Positions 26,472-36,092 of a stretch of 64,000 bases of DNA are shown piece by piece. Both the position numbers and the translations under genes were made by a program. Position 1 is the stretch's first letter, and each line of letters starts with the position of its first letter. The stretch spans positions 62,001 to 126,000 of the forward strand of contig NZ_JAVDWM010000001.1 in the NCBI RefSeq assembly GCF_031457495.1. The letters are read 5' to 3'. The stretch is from Sphingopyxis sp. BE259. Its GTDB lineage: Bacteria > Pseudomonadota > Alphaproteobacteria > Sphingomonadales > Sphingomonadaceae. Under the pieces are notes generated by a model. It did no database searches and had not been told where the DNA came from. It was given only the letters and a program-made list of their open reading frames with translations.

Positions 26472-28637
26472 ATGCGCGCTATTTGGCTGTTTCTGGCAGT
26501 AATTGCCACCCCGCTTGTCGCATCATCGCCCCTGCTTGCCCAACAGAAAGACCCCGCATTGACCAGCCCAACCCCTGCCCTGCCCGCCGCGCCCGTCGCC
26601 GCCAAGCGTCCGCACGACACGGTGCTGCACGGCAAAAAACTGTCCGATCCCTATCATTGGCTGAAGGACGACAGCTATCCGGTGATCGATGATCCGGATG
26701 TTCTCGATTATGTGAAGCAGGAAAACGCCTATTTCGACGCGGCGATGAAACCGCACGCGGCGCTGGTCGAAACGTTGTTTCAGGAGATGAAGGGGCGGAT
26801 CAAGGAGGCCGATTCGAGCGTGCCGCAAAAGGACGGCGACTGGATTTACTGGGTCGAATATGAAGAAGGTGCCGAGTATAAGAAATGGTATCGCAAGTCG
26901 GCGTCAGGCTCCGGCGATCCGGTCCTGATTCTCGATGAGGTCGCGATGGCAGCGGGCAAGGAATATTTCCGCCTGTCCGACGTGTCGATCAGCCCGAATG
27001 GCACGCTGATGGCCTATGCCGTCGATGACAATGGTTCCGAACGGTTCGAGGTGCGCTTCACCGATTTGTCGACCGGCAAGGCATTGCCCGACGTCATTCC
27101 CGGCACGCTGTCTTCGTTGGTGTGGACCGCGAATAACGACGCGCTGCTCTATGGCCTGGCCAACGAAAATTGGCGGACTGACAATGTCCGGCTGCACAAG
27201 CTCGGCACCCCGGTAAGCACGGACAAATTGCTCTATAAGGAGGCGGACATCGGTTTCGGGGTCGGCATCGGCAAGACCGCCGCGGACAATTATATCGTCA
27301 TCGCGACGGGCGATAATGAGACGAGCGAAGTCTATCTGCTGCCCGCCGACAATCCCGAGGCGACGATGCAGCTGGTATCGGCGCGCAAAAAGGGCCGCGA
27401 ATATAGCGTCGATGAGCGCGACGGCACGCTCTACGTCCATACCAATGACGAGCACGCCAATTTCCGCGTTGCGACCGCGAGCCTCGCCAAGCCCGACGCG
27501 TGGACGACTTTGATCGCCGGGTCGGACACAACATACATCACCGGACTCGCGATATTCCGCGACTATTTCGTCCTCGAATCGCGCGAAAAGGGGGTCGATC
27601 AGGTCGATGTCCGCCGCTACGACGCGCCGCTGACTGCGGGCCGGATCCAGTTCCCCGAGGCGACCTATGTCGCGGGTCTTGGCGACAATCCCGAATATCA
27701 TCAGGACAAGCTGCGGCTCGATTATGAATCGATGGTCACCCCCGATACGGTGTTCGATTATGATCTGGCGAGCGGCAAACTGGAAACGCTGAAGGTGCAG
27801 GAAATTCCATCGGGTTATAATCACGATGACTATGTAACCGAATTGGTAAATATGCCAGCGCGTGACGGCACCCCGGTGCCGGTGTCGCTGGTCTATAAGA
27901 AAGGCACGCCGCGCGACGGCAGCGCGCCGACGCACCTCTATGTCTATGGCTCCTACGGCTACCGCGTCCCGCCGGGGTTCTCGACGACGCGGCTCAGCCT
28001 GGTCGATCGCGGCATGATCTATGCCATCGCGCATGTCCGCGGCGGCGACGACCTAGGCCGGGCCTGGTATCTGGCGGGCAAGACCACCGAACGCAAAAAC
28101 ACGTTCCACGATTTCATCGACGTCGCCAAAGGCCTGATCGCGGCGAAATATACCAGCGCGGGCAAGATTGCGATCGAGGGCCGTTCGGCCGGCGGGCAGG
28201 TGATGGGGGTCGTTTATAACGAGGCGCCCGAGCTGTGGGGCGCCGTGCTTGCGGGCGTCCCCTTCGTCGATGTGATCAACACGATGGTCGACGAAACGCT
28301 GCCGCTGACCCCCGGCGAATGGCCCGAATGGGGCAATCCGATCACCGACAAGGCGGCGTTCGACTATATGCTGAGCTACAGCCCCTATGACAATGTCACC
28401 GCGAAAGCCTATCCGCCGATGCTGGTGTCGGCGGGCCTCAACGATCCGCGCGTGACCTATTGGGAGCCCGCCAAATGGGTCGCCAAGCTGCGCGCCACGC
28501 GCACCAACGATGCCCAGCTGCTGCTCCGCACCAACATGGGCGCGGGCCATGCGGGCAAATCGGGCCGCTGGGGCGCGCTGCGCGAAGATGCTGAGGAGTT
28601 TGCGTTCGTGCTAACGCAGCTCGGCGTGGAGAAATGA
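26472..28637 (+). CDS. Oligopeptidase B (prolyl oligopeptidase family, S9A), with signal peptide
   Basis: 721 residues. A beta-propeller domain is followed by an alpha/beta-hydrolase with catalytic Ser in EGRSAGGQVMG (about 570), Asp in SAGLNDPRVTYWEP (about 657) and His in MGAGHAGKSGR (about 691). The SAGLNDPRVxYWEPxKW block is specific to oligopeptidase B, which cuts short peptides after Arg or Lys. Unlike enterobacterial OpB, it begins with MRAIWLFLAVIATPLVASS and AQQ, a good signal peptide, so it is probably periplasmic. Divergent from the Xaa-Pro aminopeptidase, 69 bp apart. Confidence 0.92.
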   Translation: MRAIWLFLAVIATPLVASSPLLAQQKDPALTSPTPALPAAPVAAKRPHDTVLHGKKLSDPYHWLKDDSYPVIDDPDVLDYVKQENAYFDAAMKPHAALVETLFQEMKGRIKEADSSVPQKDGDWIYWVEYEEGAEYKKWYRKSASGSGDPVLILDEVAMAAGKEYFRLSDVSISPNGTLMAYAVDDNGSERFEVRFTDLSTGKALPDVIPGTLSSLVWTANNDALLYGLANENWRTDNVRLHKLGTPVSTDKLLYKEADIGFGVGIGKTAADNYIVIATGDNETSEVYLLPADNPEATMQLVSARKKGREYSVDERDGTLYVHTNDEHANFRVATASLAKPDAWTTLIAGSDTTYITGLAIFRDYFVLESREKGVDQVDVRRYDAPLTAGRIQFPEATYVAGLGDNPEYHQDKLRLDYESMVTPDTVFDYDLASGKLETLKVQEIPSGYNHDDYVTELVNMPARDGTPVPVSLVYKKGTPRDGSAPTHLYVYGSYGYRVPPGFSTTRLSLVDRGMIYAIAHVRGGDDLGRAWYLAGKTTERKNTFHDFIDVAKGLIAAKYTSAGKIAIEGRSAGGQVMGVVYNEAPELWGAVLAGVPFVDVINTMVDETLPLTPGEWPEWGNPITDKAAFDYMLSYSPYDNVTAKAYPPMLVSAGLNDPRVTYWEPAKWVAKLRATRTNDAQLLLRTNMGAGHAGKSGRWGALREDAEEFAFVLTQLGVEK

Positions 28638-28744
28638 TGTACCGGTACCGATAGCCCGAAGGCCTGCGACAAGCGCACGACATTTCGGCACATCGGTGCG
28701 ACAGCTCGCGATCACCGCCTCCCCTTTACCGAGGGAGAGACGGA

Positions 28745-30184
28745 ATGAAGACAAGATCGACCGCGTGCGTTGCAGGCCTCATGGCTTTGCTGGCGAGCGC
28801 ATCAACCGCCCAAGCCGAAACGGTCGCCGACGCCGCCATCATAGCCCAGCGCCTGCTCGATACACTGCGCGAGAGCAACGGCGTGCCGGGCATGGGCGCC
28901 GCTGTGTGGCAGGAGGGGCAGATCGTCTGGGAGGGATCGAGCGGGCTGCGCGATGTCGAAGGCGATGCGCCGGTGACGCGCGATACACTGTTCCGCCTCG
29001 CCAGCGTGTCCAAGCTTTTCACTGTCACCGCCGCCGCGAAGCTCGCCGAAGAGGGCGCGCTCGACCTTGACGAACCGGTGCAAGCGCAGCTGCCATGGCT
29101 CGACGCCCGCTGGCCCGCGATCACCCCACGCCAGCTCGCCGCGCATACATCGGGGCTGCCGCATTATCAGGACGTCGATCGCGATCGCGGCGCCGTGCAT
29201 TATCGCACCGGGCGCGAGGCGGTCGCGATTTTCGCCAATCGCGACCTGCTCAGCACGCCCGGCACCGCCTACAGCTATTCGTCATGGGGATACACTCTGC
29301 TCGGCACCCTGGTCGAGGAGCACGCGGGCCGATCCTTCCCCGACTATGTGGCGCAGAAGCTGGTGCCGGGACTCGCGATCCGCGCCGACGCAACACACGG
29401 CGGCGATCCCAATGCATCGCTCGCCTATGGCTTCGAAACCGGACGCATGGTCGAAATGCCGCGGCACGACTTCAGCTATACCTGGGGCGGCGGCGGGCTG
29501 AGCGGGACGGCGGGCGCGGTCGCCACCTTCGGTGGGCAGATGATCGACGCCAAGATTGTTCGCCCCGCCACCTTCGATGCCATGCTGGTGCCGGTGCTGC
29601 TCGCCGACGGGCGGCCTGCGGGCGAACCCGATTATGACGTCGGCTTTGGCTGGCGGATCAGCCGCGACCCCGATGGCGCACCTTTTGTCCATCACAATGG
29701 CAGCGCGATCGGCGCGCGCAGCACCGTCGGTCTGTGGCGCGCCGAACGCTCCGCGGTCAGCGTGCTGGCAAATGCCTCATGGGTGTCGCGGATGGAGCCG
29801 ACGGCACAGATGATCGCGGCGCCGTTCCGGCCAGCCCCGGCAGAGCTGACCGCCGCCGCCTGCCCGATCGACACGCAGCGCTACAGCGGCACCTTCGGTG
29901 ACGTCGCGGTCGAGGGCACCGTCCGCTTTCGGATCAAACAGGGCCTGTGCATCGGCACCGCCGACCAGCATACGGCGATGCGCCGCTATTTCGGTACCGC
30001 GATGCAGCGGACCGACGCGCCGCTCACGCTGATCGGGCTCGACCCGAAAGGCGGCCTCGCCCGCGCCGGACTCGTCAATCCGTTCGGTATCGCCGATCTG
30101 CGCGCGCAGGCTGATGGCAGCTTTGCCGCGGAGATTGCGACCGGACGACGCCTCGTGCTGCGCTTCGATCAGCCCGGCAAATAG
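28745..30184 (+). CDS. Serine hydrolase, beta-lactamase/class C family
   Basis: 479 residues. Signal peptide (about 1-25, cleavage near AQA), then a beta-lactamase-like domain with SxxK in LASVSKLFTV (Ser near 88) and the tyrosine motif in YSYSSWGYTLLG. A C-terminal lipocalin-like beta domain (about 370-479) is typical of esterase/D-aminopeptidase-like members. Substrate unknown; probably acts in the periplasm on peptidoglycan fragments or esters. ATG at 28745 follows GAGGGAGAGA. Its last 16 bp overlap the convergent HAD gene. Confidence 0.85.
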   Translation: MKTRSTACVAGLMALLASASTAQAETVADAAIIAQRLLDTLRESNGVPGMGAAVWQEGQIVWEGSSGLRDVEGDAPVTRDTLFRLASVSKLFTVTAAAKLAEEGALDLDEPVQAQLPWLDARWPAITPRQLAAHTSGLPHYQDVDRDRGAVHYRTGREAVAIFANRDLLSTPGTAYSYSSWGYTLLGTLVEEHAGRSFPDYVAQKLVPGLAIRADATHGGDPNASLAYGFETGRMVEMPRHDFSYTWGGGGLSGTAGAVATFGGQMIDAKIVRPATFDAMLVPVLLADGRPAGEPDYDVGFGWRISRDPDGAPFVHHNGSAIGARSTVGLWRAERSAVSVLANASWVSRMEPTAQMIAAPFRPAPAELTAAACPIDTQRYSGTFGDVAVEGTVRFRIKQGLCIGTADQHTAMRRYFGTAMQRTDAPLTLIGLDPKGGLARAGLVNPFGIADLRAQADGSFAAEIATGRRLVLRFDQPGK

Positions 30185-30780
30185 CCGCGCCGGACCAGAT
30201 CACCTTCGAGCATCGCCGCGCCTTTGAACAGATGTCCCGCAATTCCGACCGATTCGGCGCCCGCGACATTTGCCGCCACATCGTCGATGAAAAGCGCGCC
30301 CGCGGGGTCGATGCCGAATTGCTCGATCGCGAGGCGGTAGATCGCGGGGTCGGGCTTCATCAATTTCTCGGTCCCCGACACGATGATGTCCTGGAAGCGG
30401 TCGAAGATCGGTTGGGTCGGGCGGAAGCCTTCCCAGAATTCATGGCCAAAATTGGTGATTGCGAACAGCGGCACGCCCGCATCGTCCAGCCGTTGGATCA
30501 GCTCGAGACTGCCCGGCATTGGGCCGGGGATCGTTTCGTTGAAGCGTGCGGCATAGGCGTCGATCAGCGACGCATGATCGGGAAACTCGGCCTTGAGCTC
30601 GGGCAGCATGTCGGCGAGCGGGCGGCCCGCGTCGTGCTGAAAATGCCACTGCGGCGTCACCACGTTCGACACGAACCATTCCAGCTCGTCCGAATCGGTG
30701 ATCAGCTTGGCAAACAGATAACGCAGGTCCCAGTCGAACAGGACGCGCCCGACGTCGAAGATCACGCTTTGCCGAATCAT
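30169..30780 (-). CDS. HAD-IA family phosphatase
   Basis: 203 residues. Haloacid-dehalogenase fold with the nucleophile Asp in VIFDVGRVLFDWD (Asp9), Thr/Ser motif II in FAITNFGHEF, motif III Lys in KLMKPDPAIYRLAI and the motif IV acidic pair in ALFIDDVAAN. The FDxGxVL form of motif I is that of the YihX-like sugar-phosphatase branch. ATG at 30780 chosen; GTG at 30795 is also in frame. Convergent overlap of 16 bp with the serine hydrolase. Confidence 0.87.
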   Translation of the reverse strand: MIRQSVIFDVGRVLFDWDLRYLFAKLITDSDELEWFVSNVVTPQWHFQHDAGRPLADMLPELKAEFPDHASLIDAYAARFNETIPGPMPGSLELIQRLDDAGVPLFAITNFGHEFWEGFRPTQPIFDRFQDIIVSGTEKLMKPDPAIYRLAIEQFGIDPAGALFIDDVAANVAGAESVGIAGHLFKGAAMLEGDLVRRGYLPG

Positions 30781-30839
30781 GCCCGTTCCACCCACGCGAA
30801 AGCGCCGCCGGAAGTATCCGACGGCGGTTCGCTGTTCGT

Positions 30840-30867
30840 CAAAAGCAAACGGGGCGATTCTGCCCCG
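30840..30867 (-). terminator. Intrinsic terminator after rpmJ
   Basis: On the minus strand CGGGGC, six-base loop, GCCCCG, then TTTGCTTTT, starting 11 bases past the rpmJ stop. Confidence 0.6.
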
Positions 30868-30877
30868 CGCCGGGGCA

Positions 30878-31003
30878 TCAGCCCTGGCGCGCCTTGAAGC
30901 GGCGGTTGGTCTTGTTGATCACATAGGTGCGGCCACGGCGGCGGATAACGCGGTTATCGCGGTGGCGGTCCTTCAGCGACTTCAGGCTGTTGCGAATCTT
31001 CAT
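30878..31003 (-). CDS. rpmJ: 50S ribosomal protein L36
   Basis: 41 residues ([20 protein letters not shown], then [21 protein letters not shown]). This is the longer C-minus form of L36: the zinc ribbon positions that hold Cys/His in the C-plus form are not cysteines here. Many proteobacteria that carry only this form lack zinc-dependent L36. It is a lone gene, as usual for alphaproteobacteria, with a terminator just downstream. ATG at 31003, preceded by AAGAACC. Confidence 0.93.
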   Translation of the reverse strand: MKIRNSLKSLKDRHRDNRVIRRRGRTYVINKTNRRFKARQG

Positions 31004-31093
31004 GGTTCTTATCCGTAAATCTTGGCGTGTTGACGCGAAGCGGCGCAACTATGGGGATGCGGGTAAAAAGTCAACCGGCTGCCGCCCTTTTTC

Positions 31094-31165
31094 GTCATCC
31101 CGGACGTGATCCGGGATCCATCGCCGCGCTCGACCGCGTGGACCCCGGATCACGTCCGGGGTGAC
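31094..31165. repeat. Intergenic inverted repeat, family D copy 1
   Basis: GTCATCCCGGACGTGATCCG at the left end pairs with CGGATCACGTCCGGGGTGAC at the right end. It lies downstream of rpoN and upstream of rpmJ. A near-identical element is at 37408-37477. Confidence 0.8.
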
Positions 31166-31182
31166 GAGGGTAGGGCGGCGCT

Positions 31183-32652
31183 TTACCCCGCCAACGCCTT
31201 TTGCCGCCGCCTTTGCACCGACGAGCCATAACCCATCGCCTCGCGGTATTTCACCACGGTGCGCCGCGCGATGTCGTGGCCTTCGGCCGACAATTTCTGT
31301 GCGATCGTCTCGTCGGACAGGATCGCCTTGCCGTCTTCGGCCTCGATCATTGCCTTGATTCGGCTCTTCACCGCTTCGGCCGACACCGCACCATCGCCCT
31401 CGGTCGCCGAAATGCCGCTCGAGAAGAAATATTTGAGTTCGAACAGTCCGCGCGGGCAGCTGAGATATTTGTTGCTGGTGACGCGGCTGACGGTCGATTC
31501 GTGCATACCGATTTCCTCGGCGACCTGGCGCAGGGTCAGCGGGCGCATGTGCGCGACGCCGTGCAGGAAAAAGCCCTCCTGCTGCTTCACGATCTCGCTC
31601 GCGACCTTGACGATCGTGCGCTGGCGCTGATCGAGCGCGCGGACCAGCCAGTTGGCGCCCGCCAGTTGCTCGGACAGCCACGCCTTGCTCTTCGCCGCGG
31701 CGCCGGTCGCCAGTTCGGTGTAATAGCGGCGGTTGACGAGCAGCCGCGGCAAGGTGCCGCTGTTGATTTCGACCGCCCAGCCTGCCGCGGTGCGGCGGAT
31801 ATAGAGGTCGGGGACGACCGCCTGCGCCGCATCGCCGCCGAATTTCAGCCCCGGCCGGGGATCATAGCCGCGCAGCTCGCGGATCATGTCGGCCAAATCC
31901 TCGTCATCGACCCCGCAGATGCGCTTCAATTGCGGAAAGGCACCCTTGGCGACCAGATCGAGATGCGCGATCAACGTCGCCATCGCGGGGTCGTAGCGGT
32001 CGGCCTCGCGCGCCTGGATCGCGATGCATTCGGCGAGGTCGCGGCCGCCGACGCCCGACGGATCGAAGCCTTGTACCCCCGCGAGCACGCGCTCGACCAG
32101 CGCCAGCGGCACGCCCAGCCGCTGCGCGACGTCGGCGAGGTCGGCGCGCAGATACCCCGCCTCGTCGATCAGCGCGACCAGCTGTTCGGCGATCATCGCC
32201 TCCAGCCCGCCGAAGCGTTCGCCAACCTGCGCCAGCAGATGGGCGTGCAGCGTTTCATCCTCGCCCGCGAAGCTGTCGAAATCGATGCCTTCGCTGTCGG
32301 CCCCCGACAGGCCGACGTTGTCGCTGGCGCTGTCGTGGTGAAAGCTGTCGGCGGTCAGATCGACGTCGAGGTCGTTGGCGGTGCCGCTGTCCGCCGCCAG
32401 CGCCTGATCGGCGTCGAGCGACGCCGCCTCGGTCGCGGGGGCATCGTCACCGCGATCATCGGTCAAGTCGTTTGCGCCGCCATCGCTGTCGGGCGACGCC
32501 GTATCGAGCAGCGGATTGCCCTCCAGCGCCTCGGCCAGATAGGTTTCGAGTTCGAGGTTCGACAGCGCCAGCAGCTTGATCGCTTGCTGCAGCTGCGGCG
32601 TCATCACCAGCGATTGCGACTGGCGGAGATCGAGGCGCGGACCCAACGCCAT
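31183..32652 (-). CDS. rpoN: RNA polymerase sigma-54 factor
   Basis: 489 residues. Region I is Gln/Leu rich (LDLRQSQSLVMTPQLQQAIK, 8-27), region II is long and acidic (about 60-150), the HTH core-binding part includes MRPLTLRQVAEEIGMHESTV, and the RpoN box is ARRTVVKYREAMGYGSS near the end. It directs transcription from -24/-12 promoters together with enhancer-binding ATPases. It follows lptB by 14 bp, the conserved lptB-rpoN order; hpf and ptsN, its usual downstream neighbours, lie 30 kb away. Confidence 0.96.
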   Translation of the reverse strand: MALGPRLDLRQSQSLVMTPQLQQAIKLLALSNLELETYLAEALEGNPLLDTASPDSDGGANDLTDDRGDDAPATEAASLDADQALAADSGTANDLDVDLTADSFHHDSASDNVGLSGADSEGIDFDSFAGEDETLHAHLLAQVGERFGGLEAMIAEQLVALIDEAGYLRADLADVAQRLGVPLALVERVLAGVQGFDPSGVGGRDLAECIAIQAREADRYDPAMATLIAHLDLVAKGAFPQLKRICGVDDEDLADMIRELRGYDPRPGLKFGGDAAQAVVPDLYIRRTAAGWAVEINSGTLPRLLVNRRYYTELATGAAAKSKAWLSEQLAGANWLVRALDQRQRTIVKVASEIVKQQEGFFLHGVAHMRPLTLRQVAEEIGMHESTVSRVTSNKYLSCPRGLFELKYFFSSGISATEGDGAVSAEAVKSRIKAMIEAEDGKAILSDETIAQKLSAEGHDIARRTVVKYREAMGYGSSVQRRRQKALAG

Positions 32653-32666
32653 GGATCGTTATGACC

Positions 32667-33479
32667 TCACAGGGAAAAGCCTTCGCCGAGGTAGAGGCGG
32701 CGCACTTCGGGGTCGGCGACCAGCTCTTCGGGCGAACCCGCGAGCAGCACCTTGCCGTCATAGATGATGCAGGCGCGGTCGACGAGGTCGAGCGTTTCGC
32801 GGACATTGTGATCGGTGATCAGCACCCCGATGCCCCGTGTCTTCAGATCGGCAACGAGGTCGCGAATGTCGCTGATCGACAGCGGGTCGATCCCGGCAAA
32901 AGGTTCGTCGAGCAGCATGATCGACGGGTTCGCGGCCAGCGCGCGGGCGATTTCGGCGCGGCGCCGTTCGCCGCCCGACAGCGCCATCGCCGCCGAATCG
33001 CGCAGCCGGGTGAGGCCGAATTCGTCGAGCAATTCTTCGAGCCGCCGCTCGCGCGACACCTTGTCGGGCTCGCTGAGTTCGAGCACCGCGCCGATGTTCT
33101 GCGCAACGGTCATGCCGCGAAAGATCGAGGTTTCCTGGGGCAGATAGCCGAGGCCAAGAATCGCGCGGCGGTACATCGGCAGTGCGGTAATGTCCGATCC
33201 GTCGAGCATGATGCGCCCGGCGTCGGGCTTCACCAGCCCCATGATCGAATAGAAACAGGTGGTCTTGCCAGCGCCGTTGGGGCCGAGCAGGCCAACCACC
33301 TCGCCCTTGCCGACCGACAGCGACACGTCGGACAGGACGGTACGCTTGTCATAGCTTTTGGCGATCGAAATGACCGCGAGGCCGTTGCCCGACGCGGCAT
33401 CGTCGCGTGCGTGCGCCTGATGTTCGGCGACGCCGTGGTCGGCGTCGGAAAGCGTATTCACCGTGGATTCGTCGGTCAT
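32667..33479 (-). CDS. lptB: LPS export ABC transporter ATP-binding protein
   Basis: 270 residues with a non-conserved N-terminal extension of about 35 residues. Walker A GPNGAGKTTCF (about 66-76), signature LSGGERRRAEIARAL, Walker B IMLLDEPFAGIDP and H-loop LITDHNVRETLDL are intact. It drives extraction of lipopolysaccharide from the inner membrane with LptFG. lptC and lptA, often upstream, are not here. ATG at 33479; first gene of the lptB-rpoN pair. Confidence 0.94.
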   Translation of the reverse strand: MTDESTVNTLSDADHGVAEHQAHARDDAASGNGLAVISIAKSYDKRTVLSDVSLSVGKGEVVGLLGPNGAGKTTCFYSIMGLVKPDAGRIMLDGSDITALPMYRRAILGLGYLPQETSIFRGMTVAQNIGAVLELSEPDKVSRERRLEELLDEFGLTRLRDSAAMALSGGERRRAEIARALAANPSIMLLDEPFAGIDPLSISDIRDLVADLKTRGIGVLITDHNVRETLDLVDRACIIYDGKVLLAGSPEELVADPEVRRLYLGEGFSL

Positions 33480-33570
33480 AGGCTGGTCAGTTCCATGTCT
33501 ACCCTCATGCAGCCGTTACCCCAGCGACGCGGCGAAGGTCAATCTGGCAAGATATTTGCAGGGCAGTCTG

Positions 33571-33596
33571 CTCCCCTCCCGCTTGCGGGAGGGGAG
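33571..33596. repeat. Intergenic hairpin, family E
   Basis: CTCCCCTCCCGC, TTGC, then GGGAGGGGAG: a perfect 10-base stem in the 123-bp gap between the phosphohexomutase stop and lptB. No U-run follows on the minus strand, so it is not a classical terminator for the upstream gene; it resembles common mobile palindromes. Confidence 0.5.
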
Positions 33597-33602
33597 AAAA
33601 GG

Positions 33603-34985
33603 CTAATGCCCCGCCTGCTCCCCGCGCACGATCCCCGACAGCGCCAGTTGTTCGTCGATCGCAGCGAGCAGGCGTGCCAGCGCCGCTTCGTCGGTGGCCT
33701 CGGCGCGCGCCACCAGCACATCCTGGGTATTCGAGGCGCGCAGCAGCCACCAGCCATCATCGGTCAGCACCCGCGCGCCATCGGTGCGATCGACCTTGGC
33801 CCCCGATGCGGTGAGCCGCGCCAGAACTTCCTCCACAATGGCAAACTTTCGCACCTCATCGACCTGAAAGCGCAGCTCGGGGGTGTTGACCATCGGCGCC
33901 ATGCCGCCGCGCAAGTCGGTGACGCTCTGTCCCAGCTTCGTCGCCGCCTCGATCAGCCGCACCGCAGCATAGGGCGCATCGTCGTAGCCGTAATAACGGT
34001 CGGCAAAAAACACATGGCCGCTCATCTCGCCCGCCAGCGGGCTGCCGGTTTCCTTCATCTTCGCCTTGATCAGGCTGTGGCCGGTCTTCCACATCAAAGG
34101 CGTTCCGCCGAGCTCGGCGACGCGGTCGAACAGCGCCTGGCTGGCCTTCACATCGGCGATGATCGTTGCCCCCGGCAGATCCCGCAGCAGCGCCGCGGCA
34201 TAGATTTGCAATAGCTGGTCGCCCCAGATCACGCGACCTTCGCCATCGATCGCACCGATGCGGTCGCCGTCTCCATCGAATGCGACGCCAAAATCGAGGC
34301 GCTTGTCGGCGACCAGCGCCTTCAGGTCGGCCAGATTCTTTTCCTCGGTGGGATCGGGATGGTGGTTGGGAAAATGGCCGTCGATGTCGGTAAACAACAG
34401 ATGATGCTCGCCCGGCAGCTTCGCGGTCAGCTTTTCGATGACGGTTCCGGCGGCGCCGTTGCCGGCGTCCCAGCCGATGCGGAAAGCGCCGCCGCTGAAC
34501 CCGTTGACCAGCCGGTCGACATAGGCGTCGACGATGTCGATGCTCTGCACCGTGCCCTCGCCCGCCTCCCAATCACCCGCGGCGGCCATTTCGCCGATCC
34601 GCTGAATATCGGCGCCATAGAAGGGCCGCCCCTGCATCACAAATTTGAAGCCGTTATAGTCGGGGGGATTGTGGCTGCCGGTTATCTGTATGCCGCCGTC
34701 CACCTCTTCGGTTGAAGCCGCATAATAGAGCATTGGCGTCGGCCCCAGCCCGACATTCAGCGCGTCGATCCCCGCCGCGTTGATCCCCGCGACCAGCGCA
34801 TCGCACAGCATCGGCGACGACAGCCGCCCGTCATAGCCCACCGCGACCCGGCTGCCCCCGGCGCGCGCGACCAGCGTCGCAAAACTGCGCCCGATCGCAT
34901 AGGCGTCGGCGGCGGACAAAGTGTCGCCGACGACGCCGCGGATGTCATATTCGCGCAGCATCGTGGGATGGAAGATATGAGTCAT
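33603..34985 (-). CDS. Phosphomannomutase/phosphoglucomutase
   Basis: 460 residues. Four-domain alpha-D-phosphohexomutase interconverting hexose 1- and 6-phosphates for exopolysaccharide and LPS sugars (AlgC/ManB class). The phosphoserine loop is [13 protein letters not shown], the metal loop FDGDGDRIG, and the sugar-binding GEMSGHVFF loop is present. Start ATG 34985 has GAGGAC 7-12 bases upstream and begins with the usual [16 protein letters not shown]; the in-frame ATG at 35024 is less likely. Confidence 0.93.
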   Translation of the reverse strand: MTHIFHPTMLREYDIRGVVGDTLSAADAYAIGRSFATLVARAGGSRVAVGYDGRLSSPMLCDALVAGINAAGIDALNVGLGPTPMLYYAASTEEVDGGIQITGSHNPPDYNGFKFVMQGRPFYGADIQRIGEMAAAGDWEAGEGTVQSIDIVDAYVDRLVNGFSGGAFRIGWDAGNGAAGTVIEKLTAKLPGEHHLLFTDIDGHFPNHHPDPTEEKNLADLKALVADKRLDFGVAFDGDGDRIGAIDGEGRVIWGDQLLQIYAAALLRDLPGATIIADVKASQALFDRVAELGGTPLMWKTGHSLIKAKMKETGSPLAGEMSGHVFFADRYYGYDDAPYAAVRLIEAATKLGQSVTDLRGGMAPMVNTPELRFQVDEVRKFAIVEEVLARLTASGAKVDRTDGARVLTDDGWWLLRASNTQDVLVARAEATDEAALARLLAAIDEQLALSGIVRGEQAGH

Positions 34986-35041
34986 TGGGGTGTCCTCATT
35001 GGGGGGAGAGAAGATTGGGAGCATGGCGCCATTCTCTTAAC

Positions 35042-35162
35042 CCGTTCGCCCTGAACTTGTCGAAGCCTGTCCTGAGAGCGTGCCTTGCAGGCAGTCGAAG
35101 GGGGCCGTTCTTGCCTTTACCTCAAGATAAGAGCGGTGCTTCGACAAGCTCAGCACGAACGG
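35042..35162. repeat. Intergenic palindromic repeat, family B copy 3
   Basis: Starts CCGTTCGCCCTGAACTTGTCGAAG and ends CTTCGACAAGCTCAGCACGAACGG-like. The right half also contains a CTGTCCTGAGAG / CTCAAG pair. It is in the 200-bp gap between mipZ and the phosphohexomutase, both on the minus strand. Nothing else was seen in this gap. Confidence 0.8.
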
Positions 35163-35185
35163 AAAATTGGGTAGCGGATGACTTT

Positions 35186-36007
35186 CTAGGCGGCGGCGAA
35201 GAGGTCGCCGTCGGGATGGAAGCGTTCGCGCGCGGGCAGGTTCAAGCCGCCCATCGCCTCGCGTAACTCCTGCCGCGCGACGACATGGCCGATGCCCATG
35301 CCGCCCAGATGCGCCTTGTCGAGCAAGGTCAGCCCGGCGGGAAATAATTCGCGATAGATGACGCGCTCGCCCAGCCCGGGGATGACGCGAAAGCCGACGC
35401 GGCGCGACAGCTGGCTGAGCGCCTCACCGACGCGGCGCATATTGTGCGCGTCGACATGCTGGAGCCGGTTGCGCAGGATGATCCAGTCGATCGTCCGCCC
35501 GTCGGTCTTGGCACGCGCCTTGCGCGTGTCCCAGATCAGTTCGGAATAAAAGCTGGGGCGGGTGACCTGAAACGTCTCGGGATCGACCTGCCCAATCAGG
35601 TCGAAATCGATGAAGCTGTCGTTGATCGGGGTGACCAGCGTGTCGGCGGTCATCGCCAGATGGCGCGCGAACACATCGTCGCGGCCGGGGGTGTCAGCGA
35701 CAAAATAGTCGCAATCGGCGGTCAACCGCGCGACCTGCGCGTCGAGTTCCTCGATCGTGGAGCCTTCGAACACCTCGAAATGCGGCATCGGCAGCTCGAT
35801 ATCGCGGCGCTTTGCGGTGTTCGTCCGATTTTCGAGATAGCGGTGGAACGTGCGCTGGCGCGGATCGAGATCGAGCCCGGCGACTTTCCAGCCCTGGCTC
35901 GCCAACGCGACCGCAAAATGCACCGCGCAGGTCGATTTTCCGGTCCCGCCCTTTTCATTGGCAAAGATGATGCGGTGCGGTGCGGGCTTGGTCGCGCTGT
36001 TCGTCAT
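35186..36007 (-). CDS. mipZ: Division-plane positioning ATPase MipZ
   Basis: 273 residues. ParA-type deviant Walker A KGGTGKST (about 18-25), Walker A' region KVAGLDLDPRQRTFHRYLENR and Walker B DYFVADTPGRDD. The LDLDPRQ-TFHRYLENR block is distinctive of MipZ rather than ParA. In Caulobacter MipZ binds ParB at the origins and inhibits FtsZ near the poles, placing the division site. parB/parS lie 10 kb away in this window. ATG at 36007 fits the MipZ core directly; upstream in-frame ATGs run into panC. Divergent from panC. Confidence 0.92.
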   Translation of the reverse strand: MTNSATKPAPHRIIFANEKGGTGKSTCAVHFAVALASQGWKVAGLDLDPRQRTFHRYLENRTNTAKRRDIELPMPHFEVFEGSTIEELDAQVARLTADCDYFVADTPGRDDVFARHLAMTADTLVTPINDSFIDFDLIGQVDPETFQVTRPSFYSELIWDTRKARAKTDGRTIDWIILRNRLQHVDAHNMRRVGEALSQLSRRVGFRVIPGLGERVIYRELFPAGLTLLDKAHLGGMGIGHVVARQELREAMGGLNLPARERFHPDGDLFAAA

Positions 36008-36092
36008 GGGCAGTTGCGATTTTCCGGTTGGCGGCGCATGGCGGCGCCGCGAGTGGTGCAGTTGCGCCGCCAATATCGGAGGCTGGGCAAGC

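Noticed and set aside
31201..32664. A 487-codon open frame opposite rpoN.
   Set aside because: Shadow of sigma-54, which carries the RpoN box and other conserved regions on the minus strand.
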